Shown here: piece by piece, positions 15,905 to 22,689 of the stretch
How positions within the stretch are numbered: position 1 is the stretch's first letter
Layout of the letters: every line of letters starts with the position of its first letter
Assembly (NCBI GenBank): GCA_045124315.1
Contig: JBGVLO010000270.1
Location: 1 to 30,914 of the forward strand
Direction: 5' to 3'
Length of the DNA stretch: 30,914 nucleotides
From: CAG-411 sp045124315
GTDB taxonomy: Bacteria > Bacillota > Clostridia > Lachnospirales > Lachnospiraceae
Translations under genes and position numbers: made by a program
The notes under the pieces: model-generated
Told to the model about the DNA's origin: nothing
Database searches by the model: none
Seen by the model: the letters and a program-made list of their open reading frames with translations, nothing else

Positions 15905-16894
15905 TTATTTTTTGTAGCACTTTTTGTATACTTCAGAGAGTGTATTGTCTTTTAATTTTTCTTGTACACTCTGCGCCACAGAGTGTTCCTTGGATGGAAG
16001 GGAGTTTTCTGGTTTCCATACATATAGGTAATAGGCGGTGTCTGCTTTTTTTATTCTTTTTTCCAACCGAAAATGGCAACTCTTAGCAGTGGCAATGGAA
16101 GCGGTATTGTTTGGAAGGATTTGTGCCACAATTCTCTGAAAAGAAAAGGTGGAATGTGCGTATTGTAGAGTGGCCTGTATCATTTCCTTTGCCATCCCTT
16201 TCTTTTGATAGGGAGTAGATAAGAGATAACCGATTTGGATTTCTTCTTGGCCATCCAGAACATCTGATTGTATCCCACATTCTCCAATGAGTTCACCGGT
16301 TTCTTTTAGAAAAACACCCCACATTCCATACTCGAAAAATGAATAGACAGAAGAAATATAGCTGCACATTCGACCATAAAAATCTTCAAAATCCGTGTTC
16401 TTTTCATCCATGTAGGTGGTGAGTCCGGGTTCTTGATAAATGCGAAACAAAGAAGTGAGATCCTGTTCACTCAGCTCACGGAGAATTAAACGGGGAGTTT
16501 CAGTAATGGTAATAGGGGATTTATTGTATCGATGAAAGATATGATCGAAGTAAGAATACCCTAAATCTTCAAATGTTTCAAAACAGTATGTAGTTGGTAA
16601 AAAACTGGAATCAGGAGAATATCCCACAGAAAAAACATTGGCCGCCTTTGCCTGGTATAAATGGTCAATTTCGCTGGATACAAAAAGAAGTTCCTGCTTT
16701 TTGCAATGAAGCAGAAATGGAAGGTCAGAAAAACAAAGTTCTGAACAGTCTTGTGACTTATGTAGTTCATCCCAGGAAATACACTGGGTAGAATGTGCAG
16801 AAAAATCAGAAAAAAGGAATGGATATTGCACCTGGATATCCGTAAATGTAAGATTTGAACTTTCGCCTAAATCAAAAATAATCGCTGCAAACAT
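15905..16894 (-). CDS. GNAT-family N-acetyltransferase with degenerate HAD-like N-terminal half
   Basis: A 329-residue protein in two parts. Residues about 128-295 are a GNAT acetyltransferase of the RimJ/RimL kind: TPRLILRELSEQDL at the start, the acetyl-CoA loop YQKKGMA (229-235) and NNTASIATAKSCHFRLEKRI. Residues 1-125 resemble a shortened HAD-like hydrolase: MFAAIIFDLGES at the start and LLFVSSEIDHLYQAKAANVF (69-88), like the last HAD motif. The second Asp of the HAD DxD pair is Gly10 and the middle is very short, so phosphatase activity is unlikely. The C-terminal 35 residues are charged. AAAGGAG on the minus strand just before 16894 fixes the start; a longer frame to 16933 lacks such a site. 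The substrate is unknown. Confidence 0.82.
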   Translation of the reverse strand: MFAAIIFDLGESSNLTFTDIQVQYPFLFSDFSAHSTQCISWDELHKSQDCSELCFSDLPFLLHCKKQELLFVSSEIDHLYQAKAANVFSVGYSPDSSFLPTTYCFETFEDLGYSYFDHIFHRYNKSPITITETPRLILRELSEQDLTSLFRIYQEPGLTTYMDEKNTDFEDFYGRMCSYISSVYSFFEYGMWGVFLKETGELIGECGIQSDVLDGQEEIQIGYLLSTPYQKKGMAKEMIQATLQYAHSTFSFQRIVAQILPNNTASIATAKSCHFRLEKRIKKADTAYYLYVWKPENSLPSKEHSVAQSVQEKLKDNTLSEVYKKCYKK

Positions 16895-16979
16895 AAAAAT
16901 CTCCTTTGTGTTCATCATAAAACAGACATGCATTATTGTTTTGTCACATCATGCTTCGTGAAAATATGCTGTCAGCACC

Positions 16980-17016
16980 GTAGCCCTGGTTTTCAATCAG
17001 TTAAGACCAGGGCTAC
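16980..17016. repeat. Perfect 11-bp inverted repeat upstream of the GNAT gene
   Basis: GTAGCCCTGGT (16980-16990) pairs with ACCAGGGCTAC (17006-17016) around a 15-base loop. Neither side has a T run, so a terminator role is uncertain; it lies between two minus-strand genes. Confidence 0.5.
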
Positions 17017-17050
17017 TTGTGTGTCTATTTGTATCGTGTTTTAGTATAAC

Positions 17051-17152
17051 AAAAAAATGGGGCTGTCGCACTAAGAAATTATTCTACAAGACATAGATTT
17101 TTATTTGTTGAACACATCTATATTTTGTACTGTTTTCGCTCAGTGTGACAGC
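17051..17152 (-). terminator. Minus-strand terminator sharing its arm with the gltX terminator
   Basis: The 11-bp stem 17142-17152 with 17062-17072 (one G-T pair) encloses about 70 bases and ends, read on the minus strand, in CCCCATTTTTTT. It follows the CmpB-like gene. Bases 17054-17073 are the exact reverse complement of 6281-6300. Confidence 0.7.
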
Positions 17153-17208
17153 TTCATTGAATGAAAGAGTAACTGCATTTCTTCATTCCTTTTATGGAGA
17201 CGACTTTG

Positions 17209-17640
17209 TCATTTGTTTAAATTTTGTGAGTAATCTTTCTCAGAATGCATGAAAACCAGTAGTCGTTCAAAGAGCAAACCGGAAAGAAACCACAGGGGGG
17301 CGTAGTCTAAGCGTACCAACCCACATAATTGAAGAGGAGCCTGATCATAGTTCCATGGACATGCATGGAATGCTTTCAGAAAACTACCTGTGGTGAATTC
17401 CACAAAATACATTAAAATAGTGTAGAGTAATCCCCGGATATAAAAGGACAGATGCGCAATTTTTCGATACAGAGGGAAAGTGAAAGCAGCCAATCCGTAA
17501 ATCGGAAACATCCATAGGGAGGTATTGCAGGAAAGTGTAGGTTCCAGTATGAAAAGAGAATGCAAACCAGTCCAAAAGCATTCCAAACTCCAACCCACAA
17601 TCCCACATAGTAAAAATTGGGTAAATAAATTATTCTTCAT
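17209..17640 (-). CDS. Putative ABC-transporter permease-like membrane protein (CmpB/PF06541-type)
   Basis: A small integral membrane protein of 143 residues with about four hydrophobic segments. It shows the pattern of the putative ABC-transporter permease family (PF06541): GWSLECFW near the N-terminus, FPIYGLAAF in the second segment, YFVEFTTGSFLKAF with its conserved Glu, and WNYDQAPLQLCGLVRLDYAPLWFLSGLLFE. Members are common in Clostridia as small membrane proteins; a transport role has not been shown and no ATPase partner is adjacent. The ATG at 17640 is chosen because the hydrophobic part begins there, but no strong ribosome binding site is visible. A TTG start at 17682 would add 14 residues. 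It is divergent from thyA. Confidence 0.7.
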   Translation of the reverse strand: MKNNLFTQFLLCGIVGWSLECFWTGLHSLFILEPTLSCNTSLWMFPIYGLAAFTFPLYRKIAHLSFYIRGLLYTILMYFVEFTTGSFLKAFHACPWNYDQAPLQLCGLVRLDYAPLWFLSGLLFERLLVFMHSEKDYSQNLNK

Positions 17641-17692
17641 AGAAACAGTATGAGCAGAGAACGATTTTTTATGTAAAAACAATAGGGATTAC

Positions 17693-17721
17693 TTGAAAAA
17701 GAAAAAGAAAAATAGTAGACT
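17693..17721 (+). promoter_or_regulatory. Possible thyA promoter
   Basis: TTGAAA (17693-17698), a 17-base A-rich spacer and TAGACT (17716-17721), about 50 bases before the thyA start. The -10 is only 4 of 6. Confidence 0.4.
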
Positions 17722-17770
17722 TAAATGGATGCTTAAACAAGAGAAATATAAAAGGAAAGAAGGATGGATT

Positions 17771-18619
17771 ATGAGTCGTGCAGATCAAATTTTTATAGAT
17801 ATGTGTAAGGATATTTTGGCTAATGGAACCAGTACAGAGGGAGAGAAAGTACGTCCGAAATGGGAAGATGGAAGTTTGGCTTATACAGTAAAGAAATTTG
17901 GTGTCGTGAATCGATATGATCTTTCAAAAGAGTTCCCTGCAATCACGTTGAGACGAACTGGAATCAAGAGTTGTATTGATGAAGTGTTGTGGATTTGGCA
18001 AAAAAAATCAAATAACATCAATGATCTGAACAGTCATATTTGGGACAGTTGGGCAGATGAAGATGGGTCCATTGGAAAGGCATATGGTTACCAAATGTCC
18101 GTGAAACATCAGTACAAAGAGGGTGAGATGGATCAGGTGGATCGTGTGTTGTATGATTTGAAACATAATCCGTATAGTAGAAGAATTATGACCAATATTT
18201 ATACATTTCAGGATTTGCATGAGATGAACTTGTATCCATGTGCCTACAGTATGACTTTTAATGTAACCAAAAAGCCTGGTGAGGATAAGTTGGTCTTAAA
18301 TGGAATACTAAATCAGAGAAGCCAGGATATCCTGACTGCAAATAATTGGAATGTATGTCAGTATGCTGCATTGCTTCATATGTTTGCGCAGGTTAGTGAT
18401 ATGCAGGTAGGAGAGTTAGTGCATGTGATTGCGGATGCTCATATTTATGATCGCCATATTCCACTTGTTGAGGAATTGATTACAAGACCAACCTATGATG
18501 CTCCGACTTTTTGGATGAATCCGGACATAAAGAATTTTTATGATTTTACACCGGATGACTTCCGTCTGGATAATTATCAGACCGGACCACAGATTAAGAA
18601 TATTCCGGTGGCAGTTTAA
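17771..18619 (+). CDS. thyA: Thymidylate synthase (ThyA, phage phi3T/B. subtilis ThyA type)
   Basis: Makes dTMP from dUMP using methylene-tetrahydrofolate. The 282-residue protein carries the catalytic Cys157 in LYPCAY. It follows the divergent ThyA group of B. subtilis and phage phi3T rather than the E. coli group: DEVLWIWQKKSNNINDLN, IWDSWADEDGSIGKAYGYQ, DADAHIYDRH-type text reading IADAHIYDRHIPLVEELI, and the ending DFTPDDFRLDNY. The residue after the nucleophile is Ala where E. coli ThyA has His; the phi3T type also lacks His there. AAGAAGG before the ATG at 17771 sets the start; the frame stays open upstream to 17693, but that region is Lys-rich and reads as untranslated leader. No dihydrofolate reductase gene adjoins. 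The next gene starts 58 bases on. Confidence 0.94.
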   Translation: MSRADQIFIDMCKDILANGTSTEGEKVRPKWEDGSLAYTVKKFGVVNRYDLSKEFPAITLRRTGIKSCIDEVLWIWQKKSNNINDLNSHIWDSWADEDGSIGKAYGYQMSVKHQYKEGEMDQVDRVLYDLKHNPYSRRIMTNIYTFQDLHEMNLYPCAYSMTFNVTKKPGEDKLVLNGILNQRSQDILTANNWNVCQYAALLHMFAQVSDMQVGELVHVIADAHIYDRHIPLVEELITRPTYDAPTFWMNPDIKNFYDFTPDDFRLDNYQTGPQIKNIPVAV

Positions 18620-18677
18620 AATAAGAATAGAGATTAGGTATTGTACATATACTATAAAAAAAGATTAGGAAATGTGT

Positions 18678-19478
18678 ATGTATGACTGGAAGAAAAAAGG
18701 TGCAGGGTTGTTTGCGATGGCTCTGCTCCTTTTTGGCGTATTTGCAGAGTTTTATTGGTATGAAAATCGTGATTTTGGAAACAGTACAGAATGTGTATCC
18801 GTAGAAACTCAGACTCAGGCTACAGAAGAGAATCAGAAAGTGGCAGAAGAGAAACAGAAAAAAATTGCGTATTTATCTTTTGATGATGGGCCATCCCAAA
18901 ACACCGAACGGGTATTAGATGTGCTAAAAATATACAATATAAAAGCTACTTTTTTTCTGATTGGTGAAAATATTACGCCAAAGCGAGAAAAACTTTTGGA
19001 AAGAATGAAAGAAGAGGGACATGTGATCGGAATTCACACATACAGTCATGATGCAAAAAAAATGTATACTTCAGCAAAGGATTTTGAGGAGGATTTTTTA
19101 AAAGCAGAAAAAAGTATATCTCCTTATGTGGATGAGGATATAAAATTATGCAGGTTTCCATGGGGGAGTGCAAATAAATATCTGAAGAAAATAGAAGGAA
19201 GTGTGATACCATGGTTGCAAGAGCGAGGATACGCATACTTTGATTGGAATGTGAGCGGGGAAGATTCGGTAGGATGTCCTACTTGTAGCAGTATTTATAA
19301 GAATGTAAAAAAAGATGTATTTCGATATGACAATCCGGTGATCTTATTGCATGATTCCGGCACATGCGATAAAACAGTGCAAGTATTACCGGATGTTATA
19401 GCATTGATCAAAAGTGAGGGGTATCAGTTCGATACATTGGACCATATGGCTTCTCCATATCAGTATCCAAGAAATTAG
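18678..19478 (+). CDS. Membrane-anchored polysaccharide deacetylase (NodB/CE4)
   Basis: Carbohydrate esterase family 4 enzyme expected to remove acetyl groups from peptidoglycan or a cell-surface polysaccharide. Of its 266 residues, about 6-27 are an uncleaved N-terminal membrane anchor (GLFAMALLLFGVFAEFYW). After a short Gln/Glu-rich stalk the NodB domain starts near residue 63. All CE4 motifs are intact: SFDDGP with catalytic Asp69 and metal Asp70, HTYSH with His120 and His124, RFPWGS, the DW of FDWNVSGEDS, and LLHDSG. The ATG at 18678 lies 7 bases after AGGA; the ATG at 18672 is also possible but sits only one base after it. The gene ends before the terminator at 19511-19591. It may be read through from thyA, as no terminator separates them. 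Confidence 0.92.
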   Translation: MYDWKKKGAGLFAMALLLFGVFAEFYWYENRDFGNSTECVSVETQTQATEENQKVAEEKQKKIAYLSFDDGPSQNTERVLDVLKIYNIKATFFLIGENITPKREKLLERMKEEGHVIGIHTYSHDAKKMYTSAKDFEEDFLKAEKSISPYVDEDIKLCRFPWGSANKYLKKIEGSVIPWLQERGYAYFDWNVSGEDSVGCPTCSSIYKNVKKDVFRYDNPVILLHDSGTCDKTVQVLPDVIALIKSEGYQFDTLDHMASPYQYPRN

Positions 19479-19510
19479 AAAAATCCAATGTAATTTTCGA
19501 GGCGGATAAT

Positions 19511-19591
19511 AAAAAGACAACTCAAAATTCAATGGTCCCAAAGTTGGTGGTATAAGGCTTTTGGGATAAGAAGATTTGGTTGTCTTTTTTT
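19511..19591 (+). terminator. Terminator of the deacetylase gene
   Basis: AAAAAGACAAC (19511-19521) pairs with GTTGTCTTTTT, enclosing a second stem (TCCCAAAG with CTTTTGGGA), and leads into a run of seven T residues. Confidence 0.8.
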
Positions 19592-19801
19592 CTATATAGG
19601 AAACTTCGTCTCCTACATAGAAAAAACGCTCCGCGAAGATGTGCACAGATGCGAAAGGAGTATTGTTGCAAAAAGCATGAAACACGCATCTGGCACGCAA
19701 AGTGGAGCAAGTCCCTCATGAGTGAGGGATATAGGGAGTTGAGGTGGACTTGTCCACTTTGTTCTTGATTTATAGGGAATTGAAGCGGCACTTGTCTACT
19801 C
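19586..19801. repeat. Cluster of palindromes and a 41-bp direct repeat (extragenic element)
   Basis: This region fills most of the 331-base gap between the deacetylase and the 396-residue protein. It holds a 16-bp stem (19586-19601 with 19611-19626), a split stem GTGC/AGATGCG with CGCATCT/GCAC (19641-19653 with 19685-19696), a 7-bp stem TCCCTCA/TGAGGGA (19712-19729) and GTGGAC/GTCCAC (19744-19757). The segment starting TATAGGGAGTTGAGG at 19730 is repeated imperfectly at 19771 (TATAGGGAATTGAAG), a period of 41 bases. A 62-codon frame (19580-19768) crosses it without a ribosome binding site and with no visible domain. It looks like a dispersed intergenic repeat rather than a gene. Confidence 0.5.
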
Positions 19802-19809
19802 TTTGCTAG

Positions 19810-21000
19810 TTATGGAAATAGAAGTCGAACTTTTGTGGTCACGGCTTCGTCTATCTGTACACAAAGTGTTTCGAAAATTTGAATATAAATACATTCTTTC
19901 GAAACTTGTTCTGGAAGATTTTGAAGCTGGTCACAATGGTTGAATATATCTACAACAACTGCTTTTAAGTTTTCGCTATTCTGGTACATAGAATTCATGA
20001 AAAGAAGTAAAACATCTATGTTCTCGTAAGTGATATAGTTTTTGATTATTTGCTCGTTTCTTTCCCAAAGTTCATCATACTGGCTCATATAGATATCATC
20101 CACATCAAAATCTACAGAAAAGAGTGTGTATGCGTCAAATTGTTCTGGTTCATCTTCTTCATAGTAGCAGATTGGTGTCTCTTCTAAAAAATATTGAAGT
20201 GGTGATAAATAGTGTTTAATATAATATTCTTCCTCTTCACGAAACCATTGGCTCAGATTACTACTTTGATAGAATAAATAGCGGCACAATTTGATGGAAA
20301 CATCTTCTTCGTCCGAATAATATTTGCAAAGTTTTCGGAAGAGTCTTCCTAAGGCTGTGTATTGTTGATACCTATTGTCATCTATTTTTGTTAATGGATA
20401 ATTTTTGAATTTCCAGATAGAAGGCGTGGAAAATGTATAGTTCGGATTTTGGGCTAGCTCCGTAGCATGATATAGCATTGTCTGATAAAAGATAAATGGA
20501 GTGATGCACTGTAAATCCGAACAGGACTGAATGACAAATTTTATCTTCTGAAGATTTTGGTATAAAAAAGGAGAGTCTGGTTCCGATATACAAAAACAAG
20601 TGCGGAATAAATGTGTTAAAGTTTCCAATTCTTCAGAATAAGTAGTTCTTGGCTGTGTTTCAACAGGAGTTAGCTGAATTATTTCCAGTTGTTTCTTTTT
20701 TTCTTGAAAGAAAAGATTTTCTTCTAATTTTTTATTTAATTTAACCATCTTTTTCTTGATGGTCTTATTCCATTTTTTCTCTTTTTTCTCAGAGATATTG
20801 TGTGTAAAATGAGAAAGAAGCCAGTTATCTTCATCACAGATACACAAATGAAGAAGATCTTTTATTTGTGGATTGTTAGGATCTGTGTGTAAATAGTCCG
20901 CTAATGTATTACATAGGATGTTCTTATTGTGTGTGGGAATATGGTATGCACTACATAATTCCATAAAATATTGTTTGGTTTGTCCAAAAGTTTGTTCCAT
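19810..21000 (-). CDS. Hypothetical protein, 396 residues
   Basis: I do not recognise this protein. It has no signal peptide or membrane segment and should be cytoplasmic. Residues about 70-105 are very Lys-rich and probably helical (SEKKEKKWNKTIKKKMVKLN and on), followed by a helical, Cys- and aromatic-rich body with many Tyr, Phe and Gln residues. The middle has acidic runs (YYEEDEPEQFDAY and DFDVDDIYMSQYDE, about 275-305). No nucleotide-binding loop, HTH or metal site stands out. GGAGGG 7 bases before the ATG at 21000 gives a confident start, and codon use is like the neighbours, so it is very likely a real gene. It lies downstream of the SleC-like gene on the same strand but is cut off from it by the hairpin at 21057-21102. 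Confidence 0.8.
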   Translation of the reverse strand: MEQTFGQTKQYFMELCSAYHIPTHNKNILCNTLADYLHTDPNNPQIKDLLHLCICDEDNWLLSHFTHNISEKKEKKWNKTIKKKMVKLNKKLEENLFFQEKKKQLEIIQLTPVETQPRTTYSEELETLTHLFRTCFCISEPDSPFLYQNLQKIKFVIQSCSDLQCITPFIFYQTMLYHATELAQNPNYTFSTPSIWKFKNYPLTKIDDNRYQQYTALGRLFRKLCKYYSDEEDVSIKLCRYLFYQSSNLSQWFREEEEYYIKHYLSPLQYFLEETPICYYEEDEPEQFDAYTLFSVDFDVDDIYMSQYDELWERNEQIIKNYITYENIDVLLLFMNSMYQNSENLKAVVVDIFNHCDQLQNLPEQVSKECIYIQIFETLCVQIDEAVTTKVRLLFP

Positions 21001-21056
21001 GAGTACCCTCCGTTCTATTTTAACCCTGAGTGGAAATTAGATTCCTGCAGTCTTGG

Positions 21057-21102
21057 AAAAACGTTACTGTACACAGGAATCCTGTGAGCAGTAACTGTTT
21101 TT
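21057..21102. terminator. Bidirectional terminator between the SleC-like and hypothetical genes
   Basis: GTTACTG (21063-21069) pairs with CAGTAAC (21089-21095), and CACAGGA with TCCTGTG inside, separated by 2-base bulges. T runs flank it on both strands (six T residues on the plus strand, five on the minus), so it can end the minus-strand SleC-like transcript. Confidence 0.8.
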
Positions 21103-21205
21103 TCGTCTTACTAAGAGTATACCATCAATTTCTGATTTGGTAAAATGAAGATATATGGTAAGAATCCTCCCCGTTTTTTCCGTTGGACATTTTTGTGCAG
21201 AGAAA

Positions 21206-22471
21206 CTAAACTAATTCGGCAATACGAGATACCCCAACATAAATTTCGGATACTTTATACCAGGTTGTAAAATCGGTGATACCAGTTTCTGGAAGATTGA
21301 AAATCTGTTGGAATATTTTTATTGCATTTGCCGTTTGGGAACCATAGACACCATCTTCGGATATCTTTGGAATCAGTGGGTAGGACTTAGAAATGGCATT
21401 GAGCTGGCGCTGGAGTTGCGCAACCTTGCTTCCAGAAGAACCTAATTCCAAATCTTCCCTAGGCCAGGAAGCAGGGACCCCTGAGATTTCTTCTGCTGTG
21501 GCAATGTACATACTATCTCCGTAGTAATATTTGATAATCTCGCTGGCAGAGTAGCCCTGATCCCCAAGGGCTTTGGAACCCCATTGGGAAAGCCAGTTTG
21601 GACAGGAAACACGATTGCCGTCACAGTATTGTGTCAGTATTGGTTGTGTAATGTTAGGACGGGCAAGATATTGATCGAAAATGCCATCTACAATGAGAGA
21701 AATATTTTCATATATGGTTCGATTATAAATCCATTTTTGATCGTAAGCAGTGGAGGTGGTGATGTTAAAATTATAGCCCTTGTTTCTGTACCATTCCGTA
21801 TAGATTCGATTTAGGGTGAAAGACTGAATGGCAAGAATATTTGCGATTATAGTGGCTTCCGGCCAGGTGGCATAGATTTCAGAGGAGGCGACATTTTTAA
21901 TATAGTCTTTATATTTTACATAATAATTGGTTGCATTTTTATCGGATGGAGGTCCATCATGAACAATAATGAATTCAGGAACGACAACTCTGCTAAGTAC
22001 AATCTCTCCGGTTTCCTGGACGGTTTTGGTTTCGGACTCTGCAATTTTAGGTGGAAACTCTTCAAAAAGAGTGCTTCCGGGAATGGTGAACACCTCGGCG
22101 GAAGGGTTTTGGGATTGGGTTAATGGGATGAGGCGTAAGGTCTGGGTAGAAATTTCACCAGGTAAGATTTGTGCACCATAAATTTGAATAGGTTCATATC
22201 CAGGTGCGAAAACAGCGATTTTATATGTGGAGTAAGGACGTATGGCAGAAGGTTGTTCGCTATATTCAATATTGGGTGTAGGGAGAGGGATAAGATTGGT
22301 TTGTCCCTGGGTATTTGTGGTTGCGGTAGCCACATTTTCGTTGGACTGATCCGGATTTGATACAGAAACAGAAACAGAACCATTTGCGATTGGAGTAGAC
22401 TCGTTTATCGATAGGAGAATTACTCGTAAATATCCGGTAGATACTGGATTGGATACTATATTATTTTCCAT
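21206..22471 (-). CDS. SleC-like spore cortex-lytic protein (SpoIID-like domain plus peptidoglycan-binding domain)
   Basis: A 421-residue protein with the order of clostridial SleC, the lytic transglycosylase that degrades spore cortex on germination and is activated by Csp proteases. Residues 1-120 are a beta-rich N-terminal part (pro-region in SleC). About 165-335 resemble SpoIID: DYIKNVASSEIYATWPEATI with Glu198 at the position of the SpoIID catalytic Glu, then a stretch ending STAYDQKW. Residues 345-410 are a PG_binding_1 repeat (LGSSGSKVAQLQRQLNAISK and DGVYGSQTANAIKIFQ). There is no Sec signal, as for SleC. The start at 22471 follows GAGGT; the frame continues to 22639 without another good site. 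On the minus strand CATATACT (22501-22508) resembles sporulation-sigma -10 boxes, 30 bases before the start (weak). No csp or sleB gene adjoins. Other clostridial paralogues share this layout, so the exact role is inferred. Confidence 0.78.
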   Translation of the reverse strand: MENNIVSNPVSTGYLRVILLSINESTPIANGSVSVSVSNPDQSNENVATATTNTQGQTNLIPLPTPNIEYSEQPSAIRPYSTYKIAVFAPGYEPIQIYGAQILPGEISTQTLRLIPLTQSQNPSAEVFTIPGSTLFEEFPPKIAESETKTVQETGEIVLSRVVVPEFIIVHDGPPSDKNATNYYVKYKDYIKNVASSEIYATWPEATIIANILAIQSFTLNRIYTEWYRNKGYNFNITTSTAYDQKWIYNRTIYENISLIVDGIFDQYLARPNITQPILTQYCDGNRVSCPNWLSQWGSKALGDQGYSASEIIKYYYGDSMYIATAEEISGVPASWPREDLELGSSGSKVAQLQRQLNAISKSYPLIPKISEDGVYGSQTANAIKIFQQIFNLPETGITDFTTWYKVSEIYVGVSRIAELV

Positions 22472-22517
22472 GTGATATACCTCAAATTCTTCTTGAGAAC
22501 AGTATATGTAAACATAG

Positions 22518-22669
22518 AAGAAAGTGTGCGAATCCACTTTCTTGGAATACAAAAAGGTGTAAAGAACAAGCGCTTTACACCTCGTAATGTTCATTTCCAT
22601 ATTGTGAAATATACAGGTCTCAAGGATATTCACCCACATACCCGCAAGCTCATGTGGGTTCAGACCTGT
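22518..22669 (-). terminator. Hairpins downstream of the SulP gene
   Basis: Read on the minus strand, the SulP stop is followed by a two-part stem (AGACCTGT/ACAGGTCT at 22613-22669 with ATGTGGGT/ACCCACAT inside), then by a 10-bp stem CTTTACACCT/AGGTGTAAAG (22555-22582) ending in TTTTT, a good terminator. A further 9-bp stem (22518-22526 with 22535-22543) precedes the SleC-like gene. Confidence 0.65.
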
Positions 22670-22689
22670 TGATCCTGGTATCCTATAAA

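Noticed and set aside
16594..16791. 65-codon plus-strand frame within the GNAT gene
   Set aside because: Antisense to a clear coding gene, without its own signals.
18242..18244. Ala after the catalytic Cys of thymidylate synthase as a damaged active site
   Set aside because: The phi3T/B. subtilis ThyA type also lacks His at this place, and the rest of the protein is intact.
19580..19768. 62-codon plus-strand frame in the deacetylase downstream spacer
   Set aside because: It begins within the terminator T run, has no ribosome binding site and runs through palindromes; treated as part of a repeat element.
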